This document shows positions 1-8,406 of a DNA stretch of 64,000 bases, one piece after another; the stretch's first letter is position 1, and each line of letters opens with the position of its first letter. A model generated the notes under the pieces. That model worked only from the letters and a program-made list of their open reading frames with translations. It was not told the DNA's origin and ran no database searches. The position numbers were made by a program, and so were the translations under genes. Origin of the DNA: Aurantimonas manganoxydans SI85-9A1 (lineage in GTDB: Bacteria > Pseudomonadota > Alphaproteobacteria > Rhizobiales > Rhizobiaceae); the NCBI RefSeq assembly GCF_000153465.1, contig NZ_CH672387.1, forward strand, positions 833,180-897,179. Direction: 5' to 3'.

Positions 1-652
1 CTACGACAAGCGTGGTCATGGCCTGTCCGAGGCGACGCCGTCACCCTACGCGATGGAAGATCACGTCGCCGACCTGAAGGCGCTGATCGATCATCTGGGC
101 CTCGTCGAACCGCTGGTCGTCGGGCTGTCGATCGGCGGCATGATCGCGCAGGGCCTCGCCTCGCAGCATCCGGGCGTCGCCAAGGGGCTGGTGCTGATGG
201 ATACGGCGCATCGCATCGGCTCGGACGAGCTGTGGAACCAGCGGATCACCGCGATCGAGGCGGACGGGATCGCGGCCATCTCCGACCAGATCCTGCAGCG
301 CTGGTTCACGCCCGACTTCCGCGCACCCGGCAGGCCCGACTTCGTTGGCTATTCCAACATGCTGTTGCGCACGCCGCTGGCGGGCTATCTGGGCAGTTGC
401 TGCGCCTTGCGCGATGCGGATTATACGGAGGCGACAAGAGCGCTGACGCTGCCGGTGCTGTGCATCGTCGGCGACCACGACGGCTCGACCCCGCCCGATC
501 TCGTGCGCTCGACCGCCGATCTCATCGCCGGCGCGCGCTTCGATATCGTCGAGAATGCCGGGCATCTGCCGTGCATCGAGCAGCCGCAGGCGACGACGCG
601 TCTGGTGGCGGACTTCGCGGCCGAGGTGTTCGGCGGCGCGGGCAACCAATGA
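1..652 (+). CDS. pcaD: 3-oxoadipate enol-lactonase, 5' end outside the window
   Basis: Alpha/beta-hydrolase that opens 3-oxoadipate enol-lactone to 3-oxoadipate in the protocatechuate branch of the beta-ketoadipate pathway, in the cytoplasm. The frame is open from base 2 and begins in the strand before the first loop (YDKRGHGLS), so roughly the first 60 residues are missing. The nucleophile elbow is GLSIGGMIAQG around bases 122-154, with Ser as nucleophile. The acid is probably the Asp of GDHDGSTPP, and the His lies in ENAGHLPCIEQP near the C-terminus. The stop TGA overlaps the pcaB ATG (ATGA), which indicates translational coupling and supports the pca assignment over a generic hydrolase. 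Family assignment is strong; substrate rests on family resemblance plus the neighbour. Confidence 0.9.
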   Translation, partial: YDKRGHGLSEATPSPYAMEDHVADLKALIDHLGLVEPLVVGLSIGGMIAQGLASQHPGVAKGLVLMDTAHRIGSDELWNQRITAIEADGIAAISDQILQRWFTPDFRAPGRPDFVGYSNMLLRTPLAGYLGSCCALRDADYTEATRALTLPVLCIVGDHDGSTPPDLVRSTADLIAGARFDIVENAGHLPCIEQPQATTRLVADFAAEVFGGAGNQ

Positions 653-1719
653 CGGCAGCCGTCTTCTCCAATCCGATCCTTGCCGGTTTGCTCGGTGACG
701 AGGAGCTCTCCTCCTACTTCACAGCCGAATCGGACATCGAGGCCATGCTGGCCTTCGAGACGGCGCTGGCCGAGGCCGAGGCTGCGGAGGGATTGATCCC
801 GGCAGAATCAGCTGCCGCGATCGCGGCGCGAGCGGCGGGTTTCGCCCCGGACATCGCGAGTCTGGCGGACGGCACGGCCCGCGACGGGGTGGTCGTTCCG
901 GACCTGCTGCGTCAGCTCAGATCCGATCTCGCCGACGATCATGCGGCGGCGCTGCACAAGGGCGCGACCAGCCAGGACGTGATCGACGCGTCCATGGCGA
1001 TGCGCATGCAGGGGGTGTCCCTCGTCCTCGATCGGCGGCTGGCTGCACTGGTCGACGGGCTGGCAGAGTGGAGCATCGCAGCGGCCGATGCCGAGGTGAT
1101 GGCCCATACCCGCATGCAGGCGGCTCGTCCGACCCGGTTCCAGCGCAAGCTGTCGGCGTGGTCGGACCCGCTGGTGCGGTGCCGGCTGCGGCGCGAGGAA
1201 ATCGCCCCGCGGGCCTTCGCGCTGCGGTTCGGTGGCGCCGTCGGGGACCGTGCCAGTCTCGACGGCAAGGGGGACGCGATTGCCGCGCGCGTCGCCGAGA
1301 TACTGGGGCTCTGGTCGGCGCCGGGCTCGCTGCATACCGACCGCGACGGCATCGTCGAATTCGGCACCTGGCTGTCGCTGATCACCGGCGCACTCGGCAA
1401 GTTCGGGCAGGACGTCGTGCTGTCGTTGCAGAACGAGGTCGGCGAACTGGCGCTGCAGGGTGGTGGCGGATCCTCGGCGATGCCGCACAAGCAGAACCCC
1501 GTCGGGGCCGAGGTGCTTGTGACGCTGGCACGCTTCAACGCGACGCTGGTCTCGGGTCTGCACCAGTCGCTGGTCCATGAGAACGAGCGGTCCGGCGCGG
1601 CCTGGACGCTGGAATGGATGATCCTGCCGCAGATGGCGATGGCCGCCGGCGCGGCAACCCGCACGGCGCAGGATCTGCTGGGCCGGTTGTCACTGGCGGA
1701 AGCAACACGGACGGGCTGA
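649..1719 (+). CDS. pcaB: 3-carboxy-cis,cis-muconate cycloisomerase
   Basis: Member of the fumarase/aspartase superfamily that lactonises 3-carboxy-cis,cis-muconate to 4-carboxymuconolactone in protocatechuate catabolism. The 356-residue protein carries the superfamily signature GGSSAMPHKQNPVGAE near residue 275, whose flexible loop supplies the catalytic Ser. Another conserved helix is KGATSQDVIDA around residues 104-114. The ATG at 649 overlaps the pcaD stop by four bases, so this start is firm. The other pca genes (pcaC, pcaG, pcaH) are not seen and could lie left of the window. No obvious terminator follows in the 110 bases before the convergent chemoreceptor gene. Length is slightly short of the 350-450 typical of the family, with no sign of damage. 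Confidence 0.95.
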   Translation: MTAAVFSNPILAGLLGDEELSSYFTAESDIEAMLAFETALAEAEAAEGLIPAESAAAIAARAAGFAPDIASLADGTARDGVVVPDLLRQLRSDLADDHAAALHKGATSQDVIDASMAMRMQGVSLVLDRRLAALVDGLAEWSIAAADAEVMAHTRMQAARPTRFQRKLSAWSDPLVRCRLRREEIAPRAFALRFGGAVGDRASLDGKGDAIAARVAEILGLWSAPGSLHTDRDGIVEFGTWLSLITGALGKFGQDVVLSLQNEVGELALQGGGGSSAMPHKQNPVGAEVLVTLARFNATLVSGLHQSLVHENERSGAAWTLEWMILPQMAMAAGAATRTAQDLLGRLSLAEATRTG

Positions 1720-1829
1720 AACGATCGGGAGCGGGACGGAAACGCCGCTCGCCGCTCCGGCCTTCCTTGAAGGGCTAGCGCGCCGCCCCGCTCGATGATC
1801 GCGGGAATGCGCCTTTGTCTGGCTGCAGT

Positions 1830-3254
1830 TCAGGCGGCGCGGTCGAGGCGCGAGCGCGAAGCGGGTTGCTGCGAGCCACTGCGCAGATGGACGGCATCGT
1901 CCTCCAGGCGGAAGCGTTCGACCACATCGCCGAGATTGCGGGCGTCGGCCGCCAGCGCCTGCACGGCCGCGGTGGTCTCCTCGACCAGGGTGGCGTTCTG
2001 CTGGGTCGCCCGATCCATCTCGGCGGCGGCGCCGGAGACCTCGCGCAGACTTGTCGCCTGTTCGGTCGCGGAGACCGCGATCCGGCCGATGACATCGGTC
2101 ATTGCGGCAACTTCTTGGACGATCTCGTCGAGGCTACGACCTGACGCGGTGACGAGTTCGACGCCGTTCTTCACCTCCTCGCCGGAGGCCGAGATGAGCA
2201 GCTTGATCTCCTTCGCTGCATCGGCGGAGCGCTGGGCGAGGCCGCGCACTTCCTGCGCGACCACGGCGAAGCCCTTGCCCGCCTCGCCGGCACGGGCCGC
2301 CTCAACGCCGGCGTTCAGCGCCAGGAGATTGGTCTGGAAGGCGATTTCGTCGATCACCCCGATGATCTCGCCGATCTTGTGGGACGAGGTCTCGATGCGG
2401 CTCATCGCGGCGACGGCGCGCGAGACGACCTCGCCGCCCTTTTCCGCCTTGTCGCGGGCGGCGGTCGCCACGACCCGCGCCTGACTGGAACTTTCGGCGG
2501 TTCGATTGACTGCCGCCGTTACCTCGCCGAGGGCCGCGACCGTCTGCTCCAGGGATGCTGCCTGCTGCTCGGTGCGAGTGGCCAGATCGGCGGAGGATTG
2601 GGCGATGCCGCCCGTCGCCTGCTCGACGCTGCCGACGGTGGATGCCACCTCGGCGAGCGCATCGGCCAGCGCGCCGATGGCGCTGTCGAAATCGGTGCCG
2701 ATCTTGCCGAAGGCGGCCGGCAACTTCGTCGCGAGGCGGGCGCGCAGGTCGCCGCCGGCAATCTGGTTCAGCGCCGTCGCCAGCGTCTCGATGGCGCGGG
2801 TCTGCTCTTCGGCGGCCCTGGCTTCGGCGGCTTGCGCCTTCGCACCCTCCTCACGCATCTCGACCATCACCGTGAGGTCGACGAGGAAGGTGACGTAGGC
2901 GGGCTTGCCGTTGATCTTCGTCGCCATGATGGTGACGAAGCCGGGAAAGGTCGTGCCGTCGAGGCGCTTGGTCGTCCATTCGAAGCGCGCCGCGCCGTTC
3001 TTCGTCGCCTCGGCGAGAATGTCGCAAAGCCGGGCGTCGCTGCGGCTGCCGTCGGGCTGGGTGTCCGGGGAAATCGCCTTCGGGGTGAGGCCGACAATGC
3101 CCTCGCGTTTGCCCCTCAGCATGGCCTCGGTCGCGGGATTGCAGTCGCGGATCACGCCGTCCTGAAGGACGTAGTAGCCATCGGGCGAGACTTCGATCAC
3201 CGCGTCGGCGAACTGCTCGCGATAGCTTCTCTGTTTGCGCATCATCTGCAGCAT
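1830..3254 (-). CDS. Cytoplasmic PAS-domain methyl-accepting chemotaxis protein
   Basis: Chemoreceptor of 474 residues that should couple a PAS-sensed signal to a CheA/CheW array. The PAS fold spans about residues 12-135 ([10 protein letters not shown], then [10 protein letters not shown]). A HAMP-like linker follows at about 160-210, and then a long signalling coiled coil. The hairpin tip is at about 301-350: [20 protein letters not shown], then [15 protein letters not shown]. The tip reads NAGVEAA where most receptors have NAAIEAA. No stretch is hydrophobic enough to be a transmembrane helix, so this looks like a soluble receptor. The start ATG at 3254 is preceded by GGGGGAG at a good distance. 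Related rhizobial PAS-MCPs sense redox or haem-bound ligands, but no ligand can be inferred here. No che genes are nearby. Confidence 0.9.
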   Translation of the reverse strand: MLQMMRKQRSYREQFADAVIEVSPDGYYVLQDGVIRDCNPATEAMLRGKREGIVGLTPKAISPDTQPDGSRSDARLCDILAEATKNGAARFEWTTKRLDGTTFPGFVTIMATKINGKPAYVTFLVDLTVMVEMREEGAKAQAAEARAAEEQTRAIETLATALNQIAGGDLRARLATKLPAAFGKIGTDFDSAIGALADALAEVASTVGSVEQATGGIAQSSADLATRTEQQAASLEQTVAALGEVTAAVNRTAESSSQARVVATAARDKAEKGGEVVSRAVAAMSRIETSSHKIGEIIGVIDEIAFQTNLLALNAGVEAARAGEAGKGFAVVAQEVRGLAQRSADAAKEIKLLISASGEEVKNGVELVTASGRSLDEIVQEVAAMTDVIGRIAVSATEQATSLREVSGAAAEMDRATQQNATLVEETTAAVQALAADARNLGDVVERFRLEDDAVHLRSGSQQPASRSRLDRAA

Positions 3255-3395
3255 GCCGGTGTCTCCCCCGCAACAATTCCGGGAAGCCTAGCAAGTCGTG
3301 GTGAACGAAAGGTTGCTGTTTCCGCGCGTCAAGCATCGGTGCCGGGCGGCATTGCATGTTGCGTTCGCGATCACGCCGGTCTTCTTGGCGTTCCG

Positions 3396-4142
3396 CTAGG
3401 TCCCGCGCAGGGCGTAGGTGCCGAAAGCCGGGACCTTGATCGCCAGACGGCGGGGGTCCAGCCCGGCGACGAGGCCGAGGAAATTGACCTCGAAGCCGGA
3501 GTCCCAGCCGACGACGAGGCCGGCATAGCCCCACAGCGACAGCCGGAACTCGGCCCGGTCGGGATCGAGCGCGACGAGGCGGCCCTCTGAAGGGTAGTCG
3601 CGACCGATCGCGGCGGCCGGCAGGGTGGCGTCGATGCCGGGCACGGCGCGCATGACGTGGGCGACGAAAGTGTTGGAGTTCGGCCCCGGGAAGATGTGGT
3701 AGCCGCCCGATGCTGCGAAAGGGTAGGAGGCGATGGCGTCGAGGACCTGCGGGATCAGGCGTTCGGCGCGCTCTCCCGTGACGGCGACGACGATCTCGGG
3801 AACATTGGAGTACCATAGGCCATCGGCCGGCCGATGGTTCTGCCGGATCGGCATGCCCCAGCCGACCTTGTCCCAGCGCTCGTAGGGGCTGGCGCCATCG
3901 CCCTTCAAGACGATCCAGGAATGCTGCGAGACGGCGCCCTTCATGCCGCCGGTGCGCGCGGCGAGGATGTAGAGGGCCGCCGGCGTGTCGTGGGCCGGCA
4001 CCGGCAGGATCTTCGCCGAGCTCCAGTCCGCCTGGCGCCACGAGCCGGGATGTTCGCCGGTCCACCAGAGCAACGCGGAGAGGGCCGCCGGCAGCACATA
4101 GACCCCGGCAATGAGAAGCAGCAGCACTTTCAAGGGACGCAT
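3396..4142 (-). CDS. DUF3750-like membrane-anchored protein
   Basis: Protein of 248 residues with one N-terminal hydrophobic segment (about 4-26, LKVLLLLIAGVYVLPAALSA), so either inner-membrane anchored or exported with an uncleaved signal. The rest is soluble and has conserved-looking motifs: ARTGGMKGAVSQHSWIVLK, GGYHIFPGPNSNTFV and a glycine-rich C-terminal strand. This pattern matches my recollection of the uncharacterised DUF3750 family. No catalytic function is assigned to that family. The gene starts 84 bases from the divergent asparaginase gene, so the two may share a regulatory region. Family naming is from memory of motifs and is only moderately certain; the coding call itself is strong. 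Confidence 0.75.
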   Translation of the reverse strand: MRPLKVLLLLIAGVYVLPAALSALLWWTGEHPGSWRQADWSSAKILPVPAHDTPAALYILAARTGGMKGAVSQHSWIVLKGDGASPYERWDKVGWGMPIRQNHRPADGLWYSNVPEIVVAVTGERAERLIPQVLDAIASYPFAASGGYHIFPGPNSNTFVAHVMRAVPGIDATLPAAAIGRDYPSEGRLVALDPDRAEFRLSLWGYAGLVVGWDSGFEVNFLGLVAGLDPRRLAIKVPAFGTYALRGT

Positions 4143-4226
4143 CGGCTCGCGGGCAGGTGGCGGGGGGCGTGTCGGACTGATATTGAGGCGACGTTTCGAA
4201 ACAGCAGCTTAAGGTCGAGGTGCCCA

Positions 4227-5228
4227 ATGGCAAACCCGGTTCTCGTGGAAGTGACCCGCGGCGGTATCGTGGAGAGTTTCCATCGCGGCGGTTTCGCGCT
4301 CGTCGATGGGGCGGGCGAGATGATCGACCATCGTGGCGATATCCTGCGGCCGGTCTTCCCGCGCTCGGCGATCAAGGTGTTTCAGGGCATTCCGCTGATC
4401 GAAACGGGCGCCGCCGATGCCTACGGTTTCGGCGACCGGGAACTGGCGCTGGCCTGCGCCTCCCATTCGGGCGAGGACGGCCATGCGCGTCTGGCGGCGG
4501 AGATGCTGGCGAAAGCCGGCCTCGACGGTACGGTCCTCGAATGCGGCTGCCACTGGCCGTTCGACGCGTCGGTGTCGCGTGAGCTTGCCCGGCGCGGCGA
4601 GAGGCCGACGGCGCTGCATAACAACTGTTCGGGCAAGCATGCCGGCTTCCTGTGCACGGCGGTGCACCAGGGCGAGGAGACCCGCGGCTATGTGGGGCTC
4701 GGTCATCCGGTGCAGCAGCGCGCCAAGGCGGTGATCGAGGATCTGACCGGCTTCGATCTGAATTCCGATGTCTGCGGCACCGACGGCTGCTCGATCCCGA
4801 CCTTCGCCGCGCCGCTGAAGAGCTTTGCCCATGGCTTCGCCAAGCTGGTCAGCGGACATGGGATCGCGGCCGAGCGCGCAGCTGCCGGCCGGCGCCTCAT
4901 CGACGCCTGCATGGCTCATCCCTGGGAGATGTCGGGCACCGGCCGGGCCTGCGAGGCGCTAATGCAGGCCGCCCCCGGCCAAGTCTTTGCCAAGACCGGT
5001 GCCGAGGGCGTGTTCTGCGGGGCGCTGCCGGAGCTCGGCCTCGGCTTCGCCCTGAAAATCGACGACGGCGCGACCCGGGCCAGCGAGGTGCTGGTGGCAG
5101 CGATCATCGCTGCGGCGCTGCGCAGCCACGATGCCGATCTGGCGACCCGATTCGACGCGCTGTCCAAGACGACCCTGCGCAACTGGGAGAAGACCGAGGT
5201 CGGCGCCGTCCGGGCGACGCTCGACTAG
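4227..5228 (+). CDS. L-asparaginase, thermolabile rhizobial (AnsA/AsnA II) type
   Basis: Probable asparaginase hydrolysing L-asparagine to aspartate and ammonia in the cytoplasm. It belongs to the class first known from Rhizobium etli, which is unrelated to E. coli AnsA/AnsB. The 333-residue protein has the family motifs RSAIKVFQGIPLIETGAAD near residue 50, HSGEDGHARLA near 85, and the strongly conserved HNNCSGKHAGFLC near 132-144, whose Ser and Lys are in the active site. DVCGTDGCSIPTFA near 183 and MSGTGR and AKTGAEGVFCGAL in the C-terminal half complete the fold. The ATG at 4227 begins the conserved MANPVLVEVTRGG N-terminus; longer upstream reading is not conserved. It stands alone with its own upstream region and converges on the NYN gene. 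Confidence 0.92.
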   Translation: MANPVLVEVTRGGIVESFHRGGFALVDGAGEMIDHRGDILRPVFPRSAIKVFQGIPLIETGAADAYGFGDRELALACASHSGEDGHARLAAEMLAKAGLDGTVLECGCHWPFDASVSRELARRGERPTALHNNCSGKHAGFLCTAVHQGEETRGYVGLGHPVQQRAKAVIEDLTGFDLNSDVCGTDGCSIPTFAAPLKSFAHGFAKLVSGHGIAAERAAAGRRLIDACMAHPWEMSGTGRACEALMQAAPGQVFAKTGAEGVFCGALPELGLGFALKIDDGATRASEVLVAAIIAAALRSHDADLATRFDALSKTTLRNWEKTEVGAVRATLD

Positions 5229-5243
5229 TCAGGCGACAGCCGA

Positions 5244-6065
5244 TCAGCTCCAGTCGCTCTTCGGCGCCGACCGCGTCCGCTCGCCGCTCTTGGCGGGGCT
5301 GCGGGTGGAGCGCCGGCGCGGCGCCGGTTTGGTCGCCGGCTTCAGCCGGATGTCGACGCTGCCGCCCTCCGGATCGTCCACCTCGAACAGGTCGGTCGAG
5401 CGCACGAGGTCCGACAGCTTCTTGAAGCCATAGGTACGGGGATCGAAGTCCGACGACAGGTTGAGGAGCTGCTTTCCGAAGCTGCCGAGATTCACCCAGC
5501 CATCCTCGGTGTCCATCTGGTCGATGACCCGCTTGAGCAGTTCGGCGGCTTCCTGCGGCTTGGCGAGCGGCGCGCTGGTCGGCTTGCCGTCGTCCTTCTC
5601 CGGCGCGATGCGCTGGGGCAGCAGGTTCTCGGTGTAGATGAAGCGACGGCAGGCCTGGCGGAAGCTCTCGGGGGTCTTCTGCTCGCCGAAGCCGTAGACA
5701 TCGACGCCCTGCTCGCGGATCCGCGCCGCGAGCCGCGTGAAATCACTGTCCGACGAGACCAGGCAGAAGCCGTCGAAGCGTCCGCTGTGGAGCAGGTCCA
5801 TCGCGTCGATGACGAGGGTGATGTCGGAGGCGTTCTTGCCGGTCGTGTAGGCGAATTGCTGTTGCGGGATGATGGCGTGGCGCGACAGCACGTCGGCCCA
5901 GCCCTTCGAGCGCGATGAGGAGAAGTCGCCGTAAATGCGACGCACGCTGGCTTCGCCGATCTTGGCGATTTCCTCGAACAGGCCGTCGGCGATCCGCGAT
6001 GAGGCGTTGTCGGCGTCGATCAGCACGGCAAGGCGGGCGGTGCGGTCGGGTCTTGTATTGGACAT
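5244..6065 (-). CDS. NYN (PIN-like) nuclease-domain protein with C-terminal OST-HTH/LOTUS domain
   Basis: A 273-residue protein of the LabA/DUF88 group. The N-terminal NYN domain (about 8-145) has the acidic residues expected of a PIN-like metal-dependent ribonuclease: LIDADNAS near 15-22, ASDITLVIDAMDLLH near 79-93 and LVSSDSDFTRLAARI near 102-116. A proline/lysine linker leads to a winged-helix LOTUS/OST-HTH domain at about 165-240 (DGWVNLGSFGKQL, YGFKKLSDLV), a fold known to bind RNA. The last 30 residues are Arg/Lys/Pro rich. The architecture suggests an RNA-directed enzyme or regulator, but targets are unknown for bacterial members. It is monocistronic: meaB is downstream on the same strand after about 110 bases of reading-free sequence on its far side. 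Confidence 0.88.
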   Translation of the reverse strand: MSNTRPDRTARLAVLIDADNASSRIADGLFEEIAKIGEASVRRIYGDFSSSRSKGWADVLSRHAIIPQQQFAYTTGKNASDITLVIDAMDLLHSGRFDGFCLVSSDSDFTRLAARIREQGVDVYGFGEQKTPESFRQACRRFIYTENLLPQRIAPEKDDGKPTSAPLAKPQEAAELLKRVIDQMDTEDGWVNLGSFGKQLLNLSSDFDPRTYGFKKLSDLVRSTDLFEVDDPEGGSVDIRLKPATKPAPRRRSTRSPAKSGERTRSAPKSDWS

Positions 6066-6173
6066 GCAGAAATCCTTGGCTCTCGTGAGAGGCGATCTAA
6101 GGCGCGCGGCGCCGGTGCACAGGCATCGGCTGCGACACGCGCGAAATGGATGATTGCAACGGTGGGGCGGCCG

Positions 6174-7178
6174 TCATCGGTTCCCGCCGGAACGGGGCAG
6201 GCCCAGATGGTCGAGTATATCTTCGGCAACGGCCGAGGGCGCCCGTTCCCCGGTGCGCACGGCGTTTTCACCGGCGGCGATCTCCGCCGGCCAGTTCGGC
6301 CCGGACAGGACCCGCCGGCGGATCGCGGCGTCGAGGCTGGACCACAGCCAGCGCACACGCTGGTCGGCCCGGCGCTCGTCCCAGGCGCCGTTGTCGCGAT
6401 GTACCTGTCGGAAGCGTTCGATCTCACCCCAGAGCGCATTGAGCCCGGCGCCGGTCATGCCGGAGACCGCGGCGACGGGAACGCGCCATGCGGCCGAACG
6501 CGGCGCCAGTATGTTGAGCGCCGAACGGATCTCGGAGGCGGCGGTCTTCGCCGCGTCGACATTGCCGCCGTCGGCCTTGTTCACGGCGATGATGTCGGCG
6601 ACCTCGAGGATGCCCTTCTTGATCCCCTGCAATTCGTCGCCCCCACCGGGGATCATCAGGAGAAGGACGAGATCGACCATCTCCGCCACGGCAACCTCGG
6701 CCTGGCCGACGCCCATCGTCTCGACGATCACCACGTCGAAGCCGGCAGCCTCGCAGAGAAGCATCGTCTCGCGGGTCTGGGCCGCGACGCCGCCGAGCGT
6801 GCCGGAGGACGGGGAGGGGCGGACATAGGCATTGCGATCGACGCTGAGACGCGCCATGCGGGTCTTGTCGCCGAGGATCGATCCGCCGCTGCGGACCGAG
6901 GACGGGTCCACCGCCAGCACCGCGACCCGGTGGCCCTTCGCCGTCAGCATGGAGCCGAAGGCGTCGAGCAGGGTCGACTTGCCGACGCCCGGAACGCCGC
7001 TGAGGCCGATGCGGATGGCGCCTCCGGTCTCCGGCGCGAGACGATCGAGCAGTGCTGCTGCCGTCGCGCGATGGTCGACCCGGGTCGATTCGACCAGGGT
7101 GATCGCCCGTGAGAGCGCGGCGCGCGATCCTTCGAGCAAGGATGCCGCCAATGTATCAGGATTGGTGAAATCGGCCAT
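6174..7178 (-). CDS. meaB: Methylmalonyl-CoA mutase-associated GTPase MeaB (ArgK family)
   Basis: P-loop GTPase of the G3E group that loads adenosylcobalamin onto, and protects, methylmalonyl-CoA mutase. The 334-residue protein shows Walker A GVPGVGKST (61-69), the switch region VDPSSVRSGGSILGDKTRM, the base-binding VNKADG near 207, and the family segment VETMGVGQAEVAVAEMVD. The chosen start ATG at 7178 gives the usual family N-terminus; an in-frame extension to 7424 would cross the pqqA promoter region and has no conservation. Its probable partners, mutA and mutB, lie about 8 kb to the right in this window rather than adjacent. The gene is divergent from pqqA across 193 bases. Confidence 0.95.
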   Translation of the reverse strand: MADFTNPDTLAASLLEGSRAALSRAITLVESTRVDHRATAAALLDRLAPETGGAIRIGLSGVPGVGKSTLLDAFGSMLTAKGHRVAVLAVDPSSVRSGGSILGDKTRMARLSVDRNAYVRPSPSSGTLGGVAAQTRETMLLCEAAGFDVVIVETMGVGQAEVAVAEMVDLVLLLMIPGGGDELQGIKKGILEVADIIAVNKADGGNVDAAKTAASEIRSALNILAPRSAAWRVPVAAVSGMTGAGLNALWGEIERFRQVHRDNGAWDERRADQRVRWLWSSLDAAIRRRVLSGPNWPAEIAAGENAVRTGERAPSAVAEDILDHLGLPRSGGNR

Positions 7179-7302
7179 GGGAGCCTGCAATAGTGGGCCT
7201 CGGCGTGGCTGTCGACCGCCGCAGCGCCGTATGGGAAACATTCCCGATAACGGCTCCCACCGGTCTTTGTGACCCCGCGTGGCTTTCGATGATGAAACGC
7301 TT

Positions 7303-7330
7303 TTGCTAGCTTTCCGTTGGTGGGTACAGC
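7303..7330 (+). promoter_or_regulatory. Weak candidate promoter for pqqA
   Basis: TTGCTA (7303-7308) and TACAGC (7325-7330) are separated by 16 bases and sit about 40 bases before the pqqA start, in the only sizeable non-coding gap ahead of the pqq operon. Neither hexamer is a good match to the sigma-70 consensus, so this is a location guess rather than a firm site. Confidence 0.25.
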
Positions 7331-7333
7331 GAT

Positions 7334-7350
7334 CGACCTTCTGTCGGTCG
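7334..7350 (+). promoter_or_regulatory. Stem-loop in the pqqA leader
   Basis: CGACC (7334-7338) pairs with GGTCG (7346-7350) across a 7-base loop, ending 9 bases before the GGGAG ribosome-binding site of pqqA. A second short inverted repeat, GGGAA-ACA-TTCCC, lies further upstream at 7233-7245. Either could take part in expression control of pqqA, but both are short enough to be chance in high-GC DNA. Confidence 0.3.
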
Positions 7351-7371
7351 CGGCACTTTGGGAGAATGACA

Positions 7372-7449
7372 ATGGCCTGGAACAAGCCCGTTATCACGGA
7401 AGTTTGCGTCGCGATGGAAATCAACGGCTACATGCCGATCGAATTCTAA
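7372..7449 (+). CDS. pqqA: Pyrroloquinoline quinone precursor peptide PqqA
   Basis: A 25-residue peptide that supplies the Glu and Tyr joined to make PQQ. The translation begins MAWNKPVITEVCVAMEINGY and ends MPIEF. The invariant Glu-x-x-x-Tyr pair is E16-I-N-G-Y20, and the VCVAMEIN segment matches known PqqA peptides. The ribosome-binding site GGGAG (7360-7364) is 7 bases from the ATG at 7372; an in-frame ATG at 7366 is too close to it. The peptide is cross-linked by PqqE with PqqD as chaperone, both encoded downstream. The gene is too short for ordinary gene finders and would be missed without its context. The stop TAA is followed directly by the start proposed for pqqB. Confidence 0.95.
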   Translation: MAWNKPVITEVCVAMEINGYMPIEF

Positions 7450-8406
7450 TTGTCGACTGCACATGATAGCCGCGGGCGGGCACAGACCCGCCTGCGGCTT
7501 TCTGTATTGGGCTCCGCTGCCGGCGGCGGCTATCCCCAGTGGAACTGCCTCTGTGACGTATGCCGCCTCTACTGGACCGGCGACACCCGTGTCAGCGCGC
7601 GCTCGCAATCCTCGATCGCCGCGACGGCGGACGGTGAGAACTGGCTTCTTCTGAATGCCTCTCCCGACCTGCGCGAGCAGATCATGCGATCCCCGCCGAT
7701 CTCGCCGATGGCCGGGGCTGCGGATACGGCGCGGCGTGCGTCGCCGATCGGCGCAGTGCTCGTCACCAATGGCGACGTCGATCATGTCGCGGGCCTCCTG
7801 ACATTGCGCGAGAAGCAGAATTTTCCGCTCTACGGAACGGCAGGCGTTCTCGACGTCATCCAGCAAAACCCGATCTTTTCCGTCCTCGACCCCGCTTGTG
7901 TCGAGCGCCGGCCGGTGGCGGTCGGGCAGGCGTTCGAGCCGGTGCCCGGGCTGGAGGTCGAGATCTTCTCGGTTCCCGGCAAGGTCCCGCTCTATCTGGA
8001 AAAGGGCGAGGTCGACGTCGGCGAGGAAGGCGAGATGACCGTCGGCGTCCGGCTGACGGCGCATGGCCAGACCGCCTATTACATTCCCGGCTGCGCCGCG
8101 GTCACGGAACCGCTGCGCGAGCGCGTGCGCGGCGCCGACGCGCTGCTGTTCGACGGAACCGTATTCGAGGACGACGAGATGGCGCAGGCCGGCGTCGGTC
8201 CGAAGACCGGTCGGCGCATGGGCCACATTCCGATCTCGGGCGAGGGCGGCAGCCTGAACGCCTTCGACGATCTGGGGATCGGGCACCGGACCTATATCCA
8301 CATCAACAACACCAATCCGATCCTGATCGAGGGATCCGACCAGCGCCAGGCTGTCGAGGCAGCCGGCTGGCAGGTCGCGAAGGATGGCATGGAGATCGCG
8401 CCATGA
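7450..8406 (+). CDS. pqqB: PQQ biosynthesis protein PqqB
   Basis: Metallo-beta-lactamase-fold protein needed for PQQ synthesis, reported in the literature as a hydroxylase acting on the cross-linked Glu-Tyr intermediate. The 318-residue sequence has the family N-terminal signature VLGSAAGGGYPQWNCLC followed by CRLYWTG, the TNGDVDHVAGLLTLRE segment in place of the classic HxHxDH, and YIPGCAA and IHINNTNPIL further on. The start is unusual: the only plausible initiator ahead of the conserved N-terminus is the TTG at 7450, which directly follows the pqqA stop and lacks its own ribosome-binding site, implying coupling to pqqA translation. Starts inside the signature look too short. The 3' end overlaps pqqC by four bases. 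Confidence 0.94.
   Translation: MSTAHDSRGRAQTRLRLSVLGSAAGGGYPQWNCLCDVCRLYWTGDTRVSARSQSSIAATADGENWLLLNASPDLREQIMRSPPISPMAGAADTARRASPIGAVLVTNGDVDHVAGLLTLREKQNFPLYGTAGVLDVIQQNPIFSVLDPACVERRPVAVGQAFEPVPGLEVEIFSVPGKVPLYLEKGEVDVGEEGEMTVGVRLTAHGQTAYYIPGCAAVTEPLRERVRGADALLFDGTVFEDDEMAQAGVGPKTGRRMGHIPISGEGGSLNAFDDLGIGHRTYIHINNTNPILIEGSDQRQAVEAAGWQVAKDGMEIAP

Noticed and set aside
6174-7424. Extended meaB start beyond 7178
   Set aside because: The extra 82 residues are not conserved and would cover the pqqA promoter and its ribosome-binding site on the other strand.
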